Source: Coturnix japonica (lineage: Eukaryota; Chordata; Aves; Galliformes; Phasianidae). From it: 64,000 nucleotides of DNA. The notes under the pieces are model-generated. The model saw only the letters and a program-made list of their open reading frames with translations, had not been told where the DNA came from and did not search any database. The stretch lies in NCBI RefSeq assembly GCF_001577835.2, contig NC_029518.1:50590844-50654843 (forward strand), written 5' to 3'. Position 1 is the first letter of the stretch. Each line of letters starts with the position of its first letter. Both the position numbers and the translations under genes were made by a program. Below, piece after piece: positions 1-11,685 of the stretch.

Positions 1-2594
1 AGATTTGGATACAAATACAAGGTATTTGTTTCCTAAAAGGCATACACATTGACTTTGATGCCTCCTAACCATGTTTGGACAAATAATCAAGGCTGCCCAC
101 TCACGGGGAGCCCTCTCTACAGCTACAGGAGACTGATAAACACCTCCAGACTCTGATTCAGATCCTTACTTCAGCAGCAAGCTGAAGGAAAACTGTAAGG
201 TTTCACTGTTTTCGTGGAAAATAGTCCTTGCTGTGAATGCAACTATGTCTCCCTTAGTGTTTGGTGGTCACTGTCCGGTATGTTTTCTCTCTTGATTACA
301 TGTACTAAATTAAGTGTTAACTAAAAGCATCCAATAACTGGTACATTCCTCCTGCAGTTCAGTTCACTGCCATATCACATCCTGTTTGTCAAAAAAGAGC
401 AGGTATACCAAATCAAACCTGAAGAAATCAGTCCTAGCTCTTCTTGGTAGACTGTGACACAGGCTCCTCTGTGGCTTTCTGCCACAAGAAGATACCTTGA
501 ACTGATTTGTTCTCCAAGGAGAGAAGGAGCATAACCAGAGTCCCATTATTCTGTCTGTGTAACACCTTGAAAACTTTGTCATTACATTTTTCCCTTCCCC
601 TGTAAATAAGAATGTCAGAACTAGCCAATGAAAATGATAATTTAGAGTGGTTTGGGACAGTAAGATCAGACATGGTGTTATTACTTTGAAGTTCATCTAG
701 ATGAATTATGACATAACATAGATAAGTTTCATAGCAGCAAAGTGATTACCGAGTTTATTATCTACAGCTTTTCCAGCTGTATGTGTAAAACCAGGAAATA
801 TGTACAAAATTCTCAAAATCTGCCCATCATTTTTCTCTTGTTGATTTCATTTTCATGGCTTCTCCTGGAATGTGACTCAGTCTTTTCTCCTTTGGAGTAA
901 AATACCACTGATGCTGAGCTACCTTCTACTTGTGATTCAAGTTGGAAATCATAGAGTTTGTGTACAGAGCCTTAGCAACATGGTTAATTTTGTTAGTGCA
1001 AGCCTCACTCACATCTCCCTAAGGCATAATTTTTCCCCAGGATGATGACATGTTCAGCAAGATTTTTGATTTGCGTGGACTGAGTGTGTGATGCTGGAAT
1101 CCCAAATCAGACATTTTCAGCTTTTTGATAAAGCTTTTTTTTTTTGAAACTCTGTCCACACTGATACTTGCCCTGCACTGTACGGTGATGCTATTAAATC
1201 TTTCAGCGTGGGCCAGAATTAAAAGCTTATCTCTCCCCATTTTCCATGTCCCCCATTCTTTGGTTCTCTTCTAGCATTGTTTTGGGCTTACTGTATACTG
1301 AGGGGAGAATACAGCAGGACAGATGTCTTGGAAACTACCACCAACATTTCCCAGTAAATCATGTCCCTAAGCATGACATCTGCTCTTTCCTTCAACACCT
1401 TCTCGGAAATAAAGCTTAATCTGTTTGGAAGACCTTCCTCAAGATTCAGTCAAGTCAGATGCTAGTTAGCATACTATATCTAAAAGTTGCAGGACAGGGG
1501 TACCTGCAAAGGGGCTCACAGGACTTTTCAAATCAGAAACGGGCTTTTGAATTCCCTTTCCTTCATGTTGCTTCTTTCATAACTGGACTGATACCTTCTG
1601 TGAATGTGGCTGCTGAGAGGTGATTTTTTTCATATGAATCACTGAAATCTCTTCACCTGCTGACAACTTTGGATGTCCACTGACTTAAGCTGAGTCAGTA
1701 ACTAGAGAACAAAATGTTCTGGTTCCCCTCCTCATCACAGGACCCTTGCATTCCTCTTTACTTTGTGTAATGTGCAGTTAGGCATAGAAGTAAGTACTTT
1801 TATAGTTAAGAGTATTTACACATCAAATGCCAGTGGATATAAGAACACAATGAACATGTTTATTATATGAGGCAAGTTCAGTAGCATATAATTTAGGTGA
1901 CACAAGAATATTATTTTTATATGAGGACTAAAGTAACTTTGAATGGTTCCTTTCACTGGAGCTTCTCACACAGTATGATATCTATCCAGGAAAGCAAATC
2001 TTCAGGAGACTTATAGCACTGAAAATGGTTTCCAAGTGTTTATTGAACAGATTTGTGAAAAATAAAAATAAAAAAAATAGTTATCTCAGTTTTTATCTCA
2101 GGTCTTAAAAATATGCCTTGAGTTTTACGTTAACATCAAGACATGGTTCAATGGAAAACTGACCAAACCTTTTGAGTTTAGTACTTCATCCACATAGAGA
2201 AACACATTTTTGTCATTTGAGTGCTGTAATCTAGAGTAGACTGGAAATAGTGTGCAGTGAGACCTTTACGATATGCCTACAGTTTGTTTTTTTTTCAGCT
2301 AGTCTGAAACTCTCATGACTGGGTCAGCTAAGGGTAAGCCTGGAGTATGGATATGCTGTCAAGTCTGCATCCTTTATTTGAAGCTGTCTGTTGGACACAC
2401 TGAAAAATTAACAGGAAACAGAAGCACAGTGCCAAATGCCACATCTTAATCTGAGTGTCAGTGGTCCTCACCACGTCCCTTCAGAGGTCTCCAGCTCCAG
2501 ATCTTCTGTTTTTTCAGTCCATGGTCTCTTCTCAAGAACAGCTGGGACTTGTGTCACTTCCTTATGTGATCAAGCAAGAATCAGATGAATGTAA
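1..2594. other. Unique AT-rich sequence, no gene seen
   Basis: Six-frame reading gives only short open frames (at most 110 codons) with no domain I recognise. No CR1 tail, tRNA-like box or long inverted repeat was seen. It is treated as intergenic or intronic DNA. Confidence 0.6.
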
Positions 2595-2640
2595 TATTTA
2601 TTTATTTATTTGTTTGTTTGTTTGTTTGTGTGTGTGTGTG
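2595..2640. repeat. Compound microsatellite (ATTT)n-(GTTT)n-(GT)n
   Basis: Three simple-repeat blocks follow each other without a gap: about four ATTT units, about five GTTT units, then about six GT units. The stepwise change of unit suggests slippage and point mutation from one starting tract. It probably varies in length between individuals. Confidence 0.85.
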
Positions 2641-4811
2641 ATAAAGTGAGACCTTCTCAAAATATTGAAACATGATCTTTGAAACAAAAAGATGATGTGA
2701 GATGAATGGCAGAAGCCTTTGTTTCTACTCTGCCTTGTCTACCACAAAAATCAAATTCTGAATCTCCAATGGAGAATAACTGTTGTGCCAAAGAAAAAGA
2801 TAGAGTGGAACATGCTAAAAACTTGTAATTTTTTGTGATTTTAAAAAATGAGAGTAGGCTGGAACTGGTGTTTATCACAACCGGTTATGAAAAAATCATG
2901 TCACTTTTTCAGCTGTTCTGTCTGCAAATGCCACAAATTACACACAGCAGTAGTTGTAGCAGTATTCAGAGCTTGTTTTGTGCATTCATCCCTTTGTCTC
3001 AGGCAGTTTAAAGATGAAGTGACTACAACTTCCGCCTTACAGATGGAAGAGGTGGAGCGTGTAACAAACATGTGAGTAATGGCCTTTAATCCTGGATACC
3101 TGAAATTAAAATCAGCATGAGAAATGGCAGAATTATCTGTTCACAAGCCTCTAACCACTTCTTTTTTCCTTCTATCTACCAACATATCTTCCCTTCTAGA
3201 ATGCCATGCACTTAAAAGGAAAGCAAAGGAGATCAGTCTACCGGAGAAGCATAACCTTTCTCTTTCTCACTGTGTCATGCTTTCTCTGTCTCTGAAGTGA
3301 ATCAGAACCTGAGGAGAGACATTGAGCAGCCAACTAAAAAAGGTTGCTTCTACTGGTTATTCAGCATCTGGCAACTGTGATGGGTAGCTGGAAGCTTTTT
3401 TTAATATCTCTTCTGCTTATTTCCTCAGTATTTTTCCAAAGCAGCTTAGTTGTATGCAATGAACTCTCATTTCCTAATGCCAGTCACTGAAAGCGTATGC
3501 TAGGGGATCAATGGCTTTGATTTGTTAACCTTATTTGTTGTTTAGCCTTGTTACTTTGTCCAGCCACATCATCTGTAATTCCTTGAGAAGGACTGATACA
3601 GAACAATGACAGAGAAGCACTGCATTTTTCATAAGGCATGTGAAATAGAACTAAATGTGAGAACAGGCTACCCATTTTTTTGGATAGCTCTTTGCTCTTT
3701 GATATCAAGTATACACAAGACCACATTTGGTCTAGGGATTCTTACAAAGCTGAGGAATAGTCCACTTGTAACAAGGCCAGGTCAACCCTTGTTATCTTGC
3801 TGTGAGTAATGTTAAAAATTACTGGATGGATAAAAAGTGGCTCAGTCCCTGGAGGTATGTATAACTGACTCTGAAGCTAAAGTATTTTAACAACTACTCT
3901 TCCCTGTGGATAAGAGGTTAAAGCTGCAGAGGTACCTCCACATGTACTCCTAATGTGCTTTCATTTGCTATGCAGCTATGATTTTGACTGTGTTAGGCAC
4001 TGAGAGACAGATAAGTGATATGTCCTCTGCATCTGTCAGCACACACTTTGGGGAAGAACTATAACACCACAGTTCTTGCTAGAAATGAGACACAAGCAAC
4101 AAAGTCATGACTGTATAGACACTTTGGAGTGTTAAATGCAATTACATTTACCCTTTTATCTCCTGCCTTCTGACTTCTCCTGAACTATCTATCTTTCCTC
4201 AAAGCCTGCAAAACTGTAAGCAACCTGTAAAGGAAAAGGAACCAACAAAGATGAAGTCTGTTCTCAGAGGAATCTAGAGATAACCCTGCTGGAAGGGCTC
4301 TTCTTTGTACTACAGTAATAGCTGTTTATGAAGAATGAATAGTGAAGTAGACATGGGGTCAGTGCTCAAGCTGGTCTTTCTTTTAGTTTATCTCCCACTC
4401 TCTCACCTGCCAAGCTGACCTGTTTGGGATATGAAGCTCATTTATCTTTATGGGAGAATAAGAGACAGGGCTGGGGAGGAATTTATCATCCTTTTAAAAT
4501 ACTCTATTTCCTGATAATGATGGCAGGGGCTAACACCAAATAGAGCAAAGGTATTTTCCCACACAATTAAGCCATTGGGACAGATTTCTTCCACAATTTT
4601 GAAATACAAATATTAAAACTGGAGTAGTTTCTGAGTCAAAACTTATTACAACCGAGGTGAAGGCAGAGGTGACTGGCAAGAGGGTCAGGAATTTGTGACT
4701 CATATCAGTAACATCTATTTTGTTAAAATAAATCAGTAACAGACACTGATAAGACCATAGTTGATTTTCAGTGTAACTTTTGCAATTCATCTTTGGCAAT
4801 TCTTCACCTGT
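2641..4811. other. Unique sequence, no gene seen
   Basis: Only short chance open frames (at most 89 codons) on both strands and no recognisable interspersed repeat. Confidence 0.55.
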
Positions 4812-4880
4812 ATTTTTTTTTTTTGTGTGTGTGTGTGTTTTTTTTTTGTTTTTTGTTTTTTGTTTTGTTTTATTTTTTTA
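4812..4880. repeat. T-rich / (TG)n low-complexity tract
   Basis: A T run of about 12 bases is followed by (GT)7 and then T runs broken by single G residues. It is simple low-complexity DNA. On the opposite strand it would read as an A-rich tail, but the sequence beside it does not match any retroposon I know. Confidence 0.8.
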
Positions 4881-7711
4881 AAAATTTAGATTTTTCCGAT
4901 ACTCCTCACTTCTTTACTGGATGGTTTCTCTTCACCTGAGCAGACTTCAGTGCTGAAATATTTGCTTTGTTGGAGATATTCTTCAGAATATCAGAACTTC
5001 AGAACTCTCAGTGCATAAAGACTTTGTTCTGCTGCTTGTGAAATGACTTCTGAATGATACATGCTATTCTTCACCTCAGATTGTGTGGACCTTTCACAGT
5101 GTATGTATGGACCTTAAAAAGTTTTTTTAAGATCTCTGTCTGCATTAAAACACATTGTACAGTGTTGACTGGCTTAGATGTCTCCCTTGACCTTCGTATA
5201 GCCTCTGCATTGGAAATCTTGTTAGATCTGTTAACACTCATTCCAAATGACCATAGCTGGGATCTGGTGAAACTAAGCTCTTTTTGCTATCACCATTTAT
5301 GTTAATACAAATCAAACTCTTACATTGTTCCTTTAAAGTTTTCTTCCAGTACAGCTGAAAGACCGGAAGACTGAGAGAAAATGACGTCCTTGGGGTGGTG
5401 AGTGACTTTGCAACCTGGGGTTTGGAGGGGCCTGGAAGGAGGGAGAAGGCATCTGTGCCCTTTAAAAGAGGAAGATGAGAAAGGAAGGTTTTCAGACTCC
5501 TCACCTTTGTCTTTTTTAGTCATGGCTGGACTGTGATATTGTAATCTTGAGAAATAGTGTATGTTGTTTTCCGAACTAGAAAGTTAGAAGCTCACGCAGT
5601 TACTAATGGATCTCTGAGTGGGGTAGTGTCAGGACAACCACTAGGCTCAAAGTAGTGCTCATATTTAGAAACAATCTAAGTTCATTGCTGAGAAAATGTG
5701 AAGATAACACAGTGATCGGCAGACTGGTAAATTGAGGGAATGAGGCAATTGGTGGAATGATCATGATCACATGACAAGCAAGGGCATTCAAAATGAAAGC
5801 CTATAATCTGGGAACAAAGAAAGCTGGACACAGCTGCAGAACATTGGTTTTGGCTCTGGAGAGGTGCTTAAACAGACATTTCAGCAGTTGCCCTCTGTAG
5901 AAAGCTGCAACTAGTGCAGGGTTGGGTTGTACAGAAGACCAGGACCAGGAAGATAGTTTCTCCCTTTTGTGACAGTGCTGCTGTATGGTGGTATTCAACA
6001 ACAGAAACTGTTTTTCAAAAGGAGAAATTGGAGACAAAACAGAAGGGAAGCATAAATATGATTTGGAGGTTGAAGAATATTCCCAGAAGGTGCAAATAGA
6101 AAAGTGCTAACAGAAAGTCTGAGATGATTTAATTACAGCACCTAACAAATATAAAAAGGCACAGAAAAGGAAGGCAGTATGGTGAAGGCTTAGCAGCTGA
6201 TCTTGGACAACTCTGAAGGAGGAATAACCCTTTAATGAAGTAGATAAACCTTCAGGACAAGTAGGAAATGGTTTAGCTATCCTTTAGAGCCTTCAGATCA
6301 AACCCCAATGCCAGTTTCTGTTGGCAGGTTCATGAGTTTAGTAAAGGAGTAATTGGAAGAAATGTAATCACATGTGATATAGTAGGAGGAATATCAAATA
6401 AGCTAGTGCTCCCCTTAGGAGCTAATGGAATGTTATATCTAAACCTCTCCATTGTTGCACAGTTCATGAGAACTTTTCAAATTTTAGAAAGTTGCTCCTA
6501 TATATTAAGTTCATATTCTCTGGAGTTGTAACATATATTGCAAACCATATCTTATAATTTTTGGTCTTAATTATGAAGGCAATAAGGAGGATTAACTTTA
6601 ACACAGTGTCTGAAAAGTACTAAAGATTTCTACATGCTCAGTTATTTTATATGAATATAGTAAGCACGACATTGATTGCTGGAATTAGTGGTAATTAATA
6701 AACCTAGTGAGAATGTAAGAGGATAGGAGAGAGACTGAAAAAAAATGTTACTTCTTCAGATAGCAACAACAAGACAGTCACAATGAGGTCTATTAAGAGA
6801 ATATCTTCTGGAGTGCAGCAGCTCTGAGACTTGACTCTGTGGTCACTGTAATGGTAAATGTATTCTGCTGTCTCATGGCTGTTTGGGAAAATGCTACAAA
6901 AATTCCATACTTTTGGGGTGTTTCATTGTGCATATAGTAAGAACAGCTAAGGAAACAGATTAATAATTACAAGCATGAGCTCAAGCCTGTAGATGTCCAC
7001 ATCTGCTTCAATTTAAGCATGTACTGAGCAATTAAGAGGAACTCCCATATGCATTGAATTAAACCTATGCAATTCTTGCATGACATGTTTGTATATGTGG
7101 CTATGTATACACAGTACACACCTACAAGTGTAGAGATAAATGTTCCAGCCAAAGAGAAAAACATATTAAAACAAAGTCACCTATGAAATTGAAAAAAAAA
7201 TAGAAAAAATCATTTTCAGCTTGGCACCGTGTTTATGAAAGTCATGTCTTCTATGTGGAATTTACCTGCAGTGCTGTTTTGGGTGGACATAAGACCAGAA
7301 AATGGCAAGGTGTGGTTTCCTTGCATTGTTTGGGGGAGTGTCTGTCTGGAGAGATTTAAAACAGTGATCCAAGAGTTTGTCAGTAGCAATATAAAAACAT
7401 GTTTTTCAAAAATGGTAGGCATGTTTCTGCTTTTCTGGTACATTCCATGCTACTGATTCAAAGGAATTCAAAGAAACAAGAACCCTCATTAAGCTATTAC
7501 ATACCTGGGCAAAGTAAAATGCTTTCTAAGTTACTTGTGTGCTAAGACAGTGGAATTTGTAGGAGGATTTTAAAAGACAAGGTCAATGCAGTAAATTTAC
7601 AGTTTATATATATTTTTGTGTTGCATCTTATAAAGTGTACATCTATATGTCACAGGCAGGCAATTCTTGACAATGTTCTGTAGCAGAAAAATGGTTTCTC
7701 TATGATCTTCA
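4881..7711. other. Unique sequence, no gene seen
   Basis: No open frame above 88 codons, no CR1 end and no tRNA-like boxes. Nothing identifiable. Confidence 0.55.
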
Positions 7712-7715
7712 CTTT

Positions 7716-7807
<92 letters not shown>

Positions 7808-7811
7808 TCNT

Positions 7812-7890
<79 letters not shown>

Positions 7891-7924
7891 CCTTTCTTTT
7901 TTTTTCTTTCTTCCTCCCCCCCCC
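7712..7924 (+). repeat. (CTTT)n microsatellite / long polypyrimidine tract with one N
   Basis: About 44 near-perfect CTTT units run from 7712 to about 7890, then a mixed C/T segment, then a run of nine C ending at 7924. No purine interrupts the roughly 213 bases on this strand, apart from one unresolved base at 7810. Long mirror-symmetric pyrimidine tracts can form triplex (H-DNA) and often stall polymerases, so the assembled length may be wrong. The long open frames that cross it on both strands (poly FLSF and KERK) are artefacts of the repeat. Confidence 0.95.
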
Positions 7925-10366
7925 AGTTAGTATTCTGTACTAGAAATATCAAGTTCCAATTTAGCTTTATTGACTTTGGCAGCATTTGCAGAAAATCCAT
8001 CAGATAACATCATTTGTATCCAAAACTTCTGATGAACTTTTCTTATCAGCCTCAAGGGCTGACAAAAGCGAATGTGGAGCTGGCTCAATGAAGCTCAAAT
8101 GTGTTTTGCATGCATATGAGGTGTGGCTAAGTCAGAGGCCTAGAGGAGGTAAGGGTGGAAGCAGGGTTTGTCTGCAAGCACTCCATAGCACTTCAAACTG
8201 TCAAGCAGACAGCTTCCTTGTCAGTTTGGTTATAACCACCACCATGACCATGCCAGTCACACACTGCATATACCTTCCACAGACTTAAAATCCAAAGCCA
8301 GTTTTGTCATAATTGTGCTGGTGGTATTTTTCTCTGTGATTTTAACATCCTTCGTAAGTGCTGGTTGTTGGCAGTGGTTGGCAGTGTTGGCTGAGGTTTC
8401 AAAGGAATTGAGGTGCTTAAATCAGTAAATTGCCTAATTTCTTCTTGTTTATCCATTATCTTTCTAATGGACGATGCAAACAATGTCACAGATGTAAAGA
8501 CTGAAATGTATATTTTCTTACTCCTGGATCTGCCTGAAAGAATACCAATTCCATCTTCTTCATTTGCTGTTTTTACATCAAAGAATGCTGGATTTTTTGC
8601 CTTATGGTTGCAGAGTTTCTGTAGGGAGTTGGAAATGTTTTTGACTTGGTGACAGGAGATGTGGGTTTACATTCTGTTAAGCACAAGAAAACCTAACTCT
8701 TAAAATCTGAGTCAAATAATGCAGGATTGAGTAGACTCATTTCTCTAGAGACAACTCTAGATAAAGATAGATAAGTCAATCTCTAAAAGCTCCAGGGTTA
8801 CCTGATTTGCCCTGCATAAATTTAGTTGATAAGTGGGTAATATGGTACCCAGTGGAAGAATAATGAATTCACTGTGAATCTCCAAATTTTTAAGTGAATG
8901 CTGTTAAAATTTGACAGTTTTTTCTTATCTAAGAAAGATTTTAATGAGCTTGAAAATAATGAAAATAATTCATGGGCCCAAATCAAGTTTCTAATGTTCA
9001 ATAATATTTGAAATATTAAAATGTAACTCTCTTTTTATAAAATTTCCTAAGATGTATTGAATAATGTTGCAAGCTGAAAAATCTACATATGCGTTTCTGA
9101 ATTCACTGTGTATTTAGTTAATTGAAACACTGTAGCACATAACGTTTAATCCAATTCCCTCTTCTCTTAAGATTAAATATCAAGATCTCTCTGAAGGAAA
9201 TAATTATTAAAACCATCCATCTTTATGCTTACCTGAAGGTCTGCTGAGAAAACACTGTGGTATGTTTGTTTTTTCTTATTTCTTTTTGATCATGTGGCAT
9301 TTCTACAGCACTGCTGCAAGAGTTTTTACATTTGAATGATTTCAGGTGATGTATTGCCAAGATTATGAAACTTCTTAAGATATAGATAGTACTAATTCTG
9401 TATTAAAACTGGCAGTTCAATTTTAAGCTCACTAGCAACTGGTTAAATCACTGGTTACTGTCTTTGCTTTTTCAAATTAAAGCTTATTCGAAGCTTGTTG
9501 TGATGCAGATAATATGTAGAGAAGCTTCAGATACCATTCTGATTGAGACCCATACATGAAATATAGACCATATCCTGCTCCAAAGGGTTTCACTGTCAGT
9601 ATATTAGACAGATGAAGAAGGAAAAGAAAAAGAACGGCGTGGATTACCCAAATATGAAGTCAACAAGTCAGCAATAAAAGGGAAAAATAATTTCATTTCC
9701 TTTGGTTTAGATTTGTATTCTGATGAATATGCTGTATTTAAATTTAAGCTAGATTGTTCTATGGTGATGGAATAAGCAGAGGTAAAAGACAAAAACAACT
9801 GATGTGCTTATGTTACTTCCTGTCTGTGTGTCAGCTCTGGCTCTCTGCAAGGTATTTCACTGCATGTTGTTAACCTGTTACAATAACTCCTCAGGGAGGC
9901 AATTATTCACCACACCTGTGTGAACCCTTTATATGTTCCTATTTGTTCTTCCCTGAACTACCTTATTTAAAATATTGATATTGCAGCAGCATAGTGGGTT
10001 CCCTAGCTTGGAAACTGGAATTTTCAATCACTGAACAGCATGATCAGTTTCATTTTGCTTAAGCTGACTTGCCATTAAAAGTGTAATGAGGAACATCTTA
10101 TTTCTCAGTAAAGATTTACTTATCTATCTCATATATATATATATATGGGTCAGCAAACTGATTACATATGAATATAGTGTAACACTGCTGTGAGAATTTG
10201 CATGCCAGCCCTATATCACCTGCTGAATAATCACTCTTCGCTTTATTTAACATGGCATAGTTTGTTTGTCCTTTTCTGCACATAGAAGACAGCACTGGCT
10301 GTGCTTATTCCAGTTATGGATACACAGGGATGTGGAAAGACAGAAAGGAGGTGGAAAACTTCAAGA
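7925..10366. other. Unique sequence, no gene seen; short (AT)n near 10130
   Basis: No recognisable gene or interspersed repeat. A short (AT)n run of about 17 bases lies near 10130-10146, just outside the mariner described next. Confidence 0.55.
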
Positions 10367-10395
10367 GCTGCTCTGAAAGTAGTGACTACTATTTT
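10367..10395 (+). repeat. Mariner 5' terminal inverted repeat
   Basis: This stretch pairs imperfectly with the reverse complement of 11654-11685. About 20 of 25 core positions agree, centred on CTGAAAGTA. It marks the left end of the transposon. Confidence 0.75.
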
Positions 10396-10523
10396 GATAT
10401 GTAGGACCATGGCATCAGAGGTGGATGTTGGTGGCATGACAGTGGAGGCTAACCTTTGCCAACAACATTCCATTAAACGTTGTTGCTGTGTGACATATGG
10501 CAGCAGAGGGATAGTCTGACACA

Positions 10524-11560
10524 ATGGCATTTGATGTGGAAGTGTGTGTGAAGCAAAGGTGTGTTATTGAATTCCTCCATGCAGAAAAAATGGCATCCAT
10601 TGACATTCATTGATGCTTGATGAACATTCAAGGAAAACGAAGAGTGGGTGTGAGCACAGTGAGGAGGTGAGTGGTACATTTCAGCAATGGTAACAGAGTT
10701 GTGAAAGACAAGCCATGTTCCAGATGGTCATGCACAGCAGTCACACCATGAAATGAAAAGCATTTTGATCAGCTCATCCACACAAGTTGACGGATTATGA
10801 TAGCTGGACTGTGAACAGAGCTGAATATCGATTTCAATGCATTGGAAATGATGGTAGGAACACTGGAATATTGCAAAGTTTGTGCCAGGTGGATCACATG
10901 AATGTTCACATAGGAACAGAAAGGGCCATGTGTGCAAAATTGTCCAGACCTATTGAACCAAACAGAGCTGAAGCTGACAGTTTCCTGGTGATGAGACATA
11001 GTGTTACTACTATGAGCTAGACTCAAAATGGCAGTCCATGGGGTGGTGATATGAATTCCCCATCAAAGAAAATCTCAGGATGCTACCCAGCAAGTAAAGT
11101 GATGCTCACTCTCTTTTGGGATAGGAAAGGGGTGATACTTCTGGATTTCCTCAAACCCAAACAAGCCATCATCTCTGACCACTATGATGTGACACAGACT
11201 AAAGCTGAAAGCTCAAACTTACAGATTAAGCCAGAAAAGAAGACAATCTTTCTCTCTCAGCACAATAATGCTAGGCCCCATACCAGTTTGAAGACCATAG
11301 AATGCATTGCCAGTCTTGACTTGACTGTTCAACCACACCTACTGTATAGTCCAGATTTAGCAGCTCCTGATATCCATCTATTTGAGCCAGTGAATGATGG
11401 ATGGCATGGACAACATTTTCCTAGCAACAATGCAATCATAGCAGCTCTGAAACAGTGGGTCACCTGTGCTGGTTGAGATTTTGTGAGTTTGGCAGGCAGG
11501 CTCTTGTTCATCTCTGACAAAAATGCATAGCTAATGGTGGTGACTATTTTGAAAAAACAA
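10524..11560 (+). pseudogene. Mariner transposase pseudogene (DD34D family)
   Basis: An ATG at 10524 opens MAFDVEVCVKQRCVIEFLHA, the N-terminal helix-turn-helix of bird-type mariner transposases, followed by EKMASIDIH. The reading frame is then broken by several stops and shifts. The catalytic part is best kept at 11051-11476, open for 141 codons: VMLTLFWDRKGVILLDFL, then QHNNARPHTS, then YSPDLAAPDIHLFEP, then GQHFPSNNAIIAALKQWV. The GDET block with the first catalytic Asp is visible near 10990 in another frame. In the second catalytic block the usual HDNARPHTS reads HNNARPHTS, so the Asp has become Asn. The third block keeps its Asp (APD). The C-terminal NGGDYF motif is near 11535-11550. It encodes no working enzyme. 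The ATG at 11051 is not a true start. Confidence 0.9.
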
Positions 11561-11653
11561 ACAAACAAACTTGTTTTGTAGCTGAGAAACTTGTTCGTTT
11601 CTATCTAACAGTGTTATTGTGTTCTTTGTATCTGTTGTAGTTTCCATGGAAAT

Positions 11654-11685
11654 AAAAAGGAGGCATTACTTTCAGAATGATCAGC
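11654..11685 (+). repeat. Mariner 3' terminal inverted repeat
   Basis: The sequence AGGAGGCATTACTTTCAGAA is the classic outer end of this bird mariner type and mirrors the 5' repeat at 10367-10395. It marks the right boundary. Confidence 0.75.

Larger units (their letters stand above)
10367..11685 (+). mobile_element. Degenerate mariner-like (Tc1/mariner) DNA transposon, about 1.3 kb
   Basis: The two ends are imperfect inverted repeats. The 5' end contains CTGAAAGTAGTG followed by ACTACTATTTT, and the 3' end, read in reverse, contains CTGAAAGTAATG followed by CCTCCTTTTT. Between them is a full-length but broken DD34D-type transposase, ending with the family's NGGDY-type C-terminus. The size of about 1.32 kb is normal for mariner. 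From memory the ends and protein resemble the mariner family described in chicken (Galluhop / Mariner1_GG), but I could not check this, so no symbol is given. Several stops and frame changes and a changed catalytic residue show it is an old, immobile copy. A TA target duplication could not be fixed with certainty because the outermost bases have drifted. Confidence 0.88.

Noticed and set aside
7650-8007. Overlapping 101- and 116-codon open frames (poly FLSF and poly KERK)
   Set aside because: They exist only because the 4-base CTTT repeat has no stop in these frames. There is no start context or domain.
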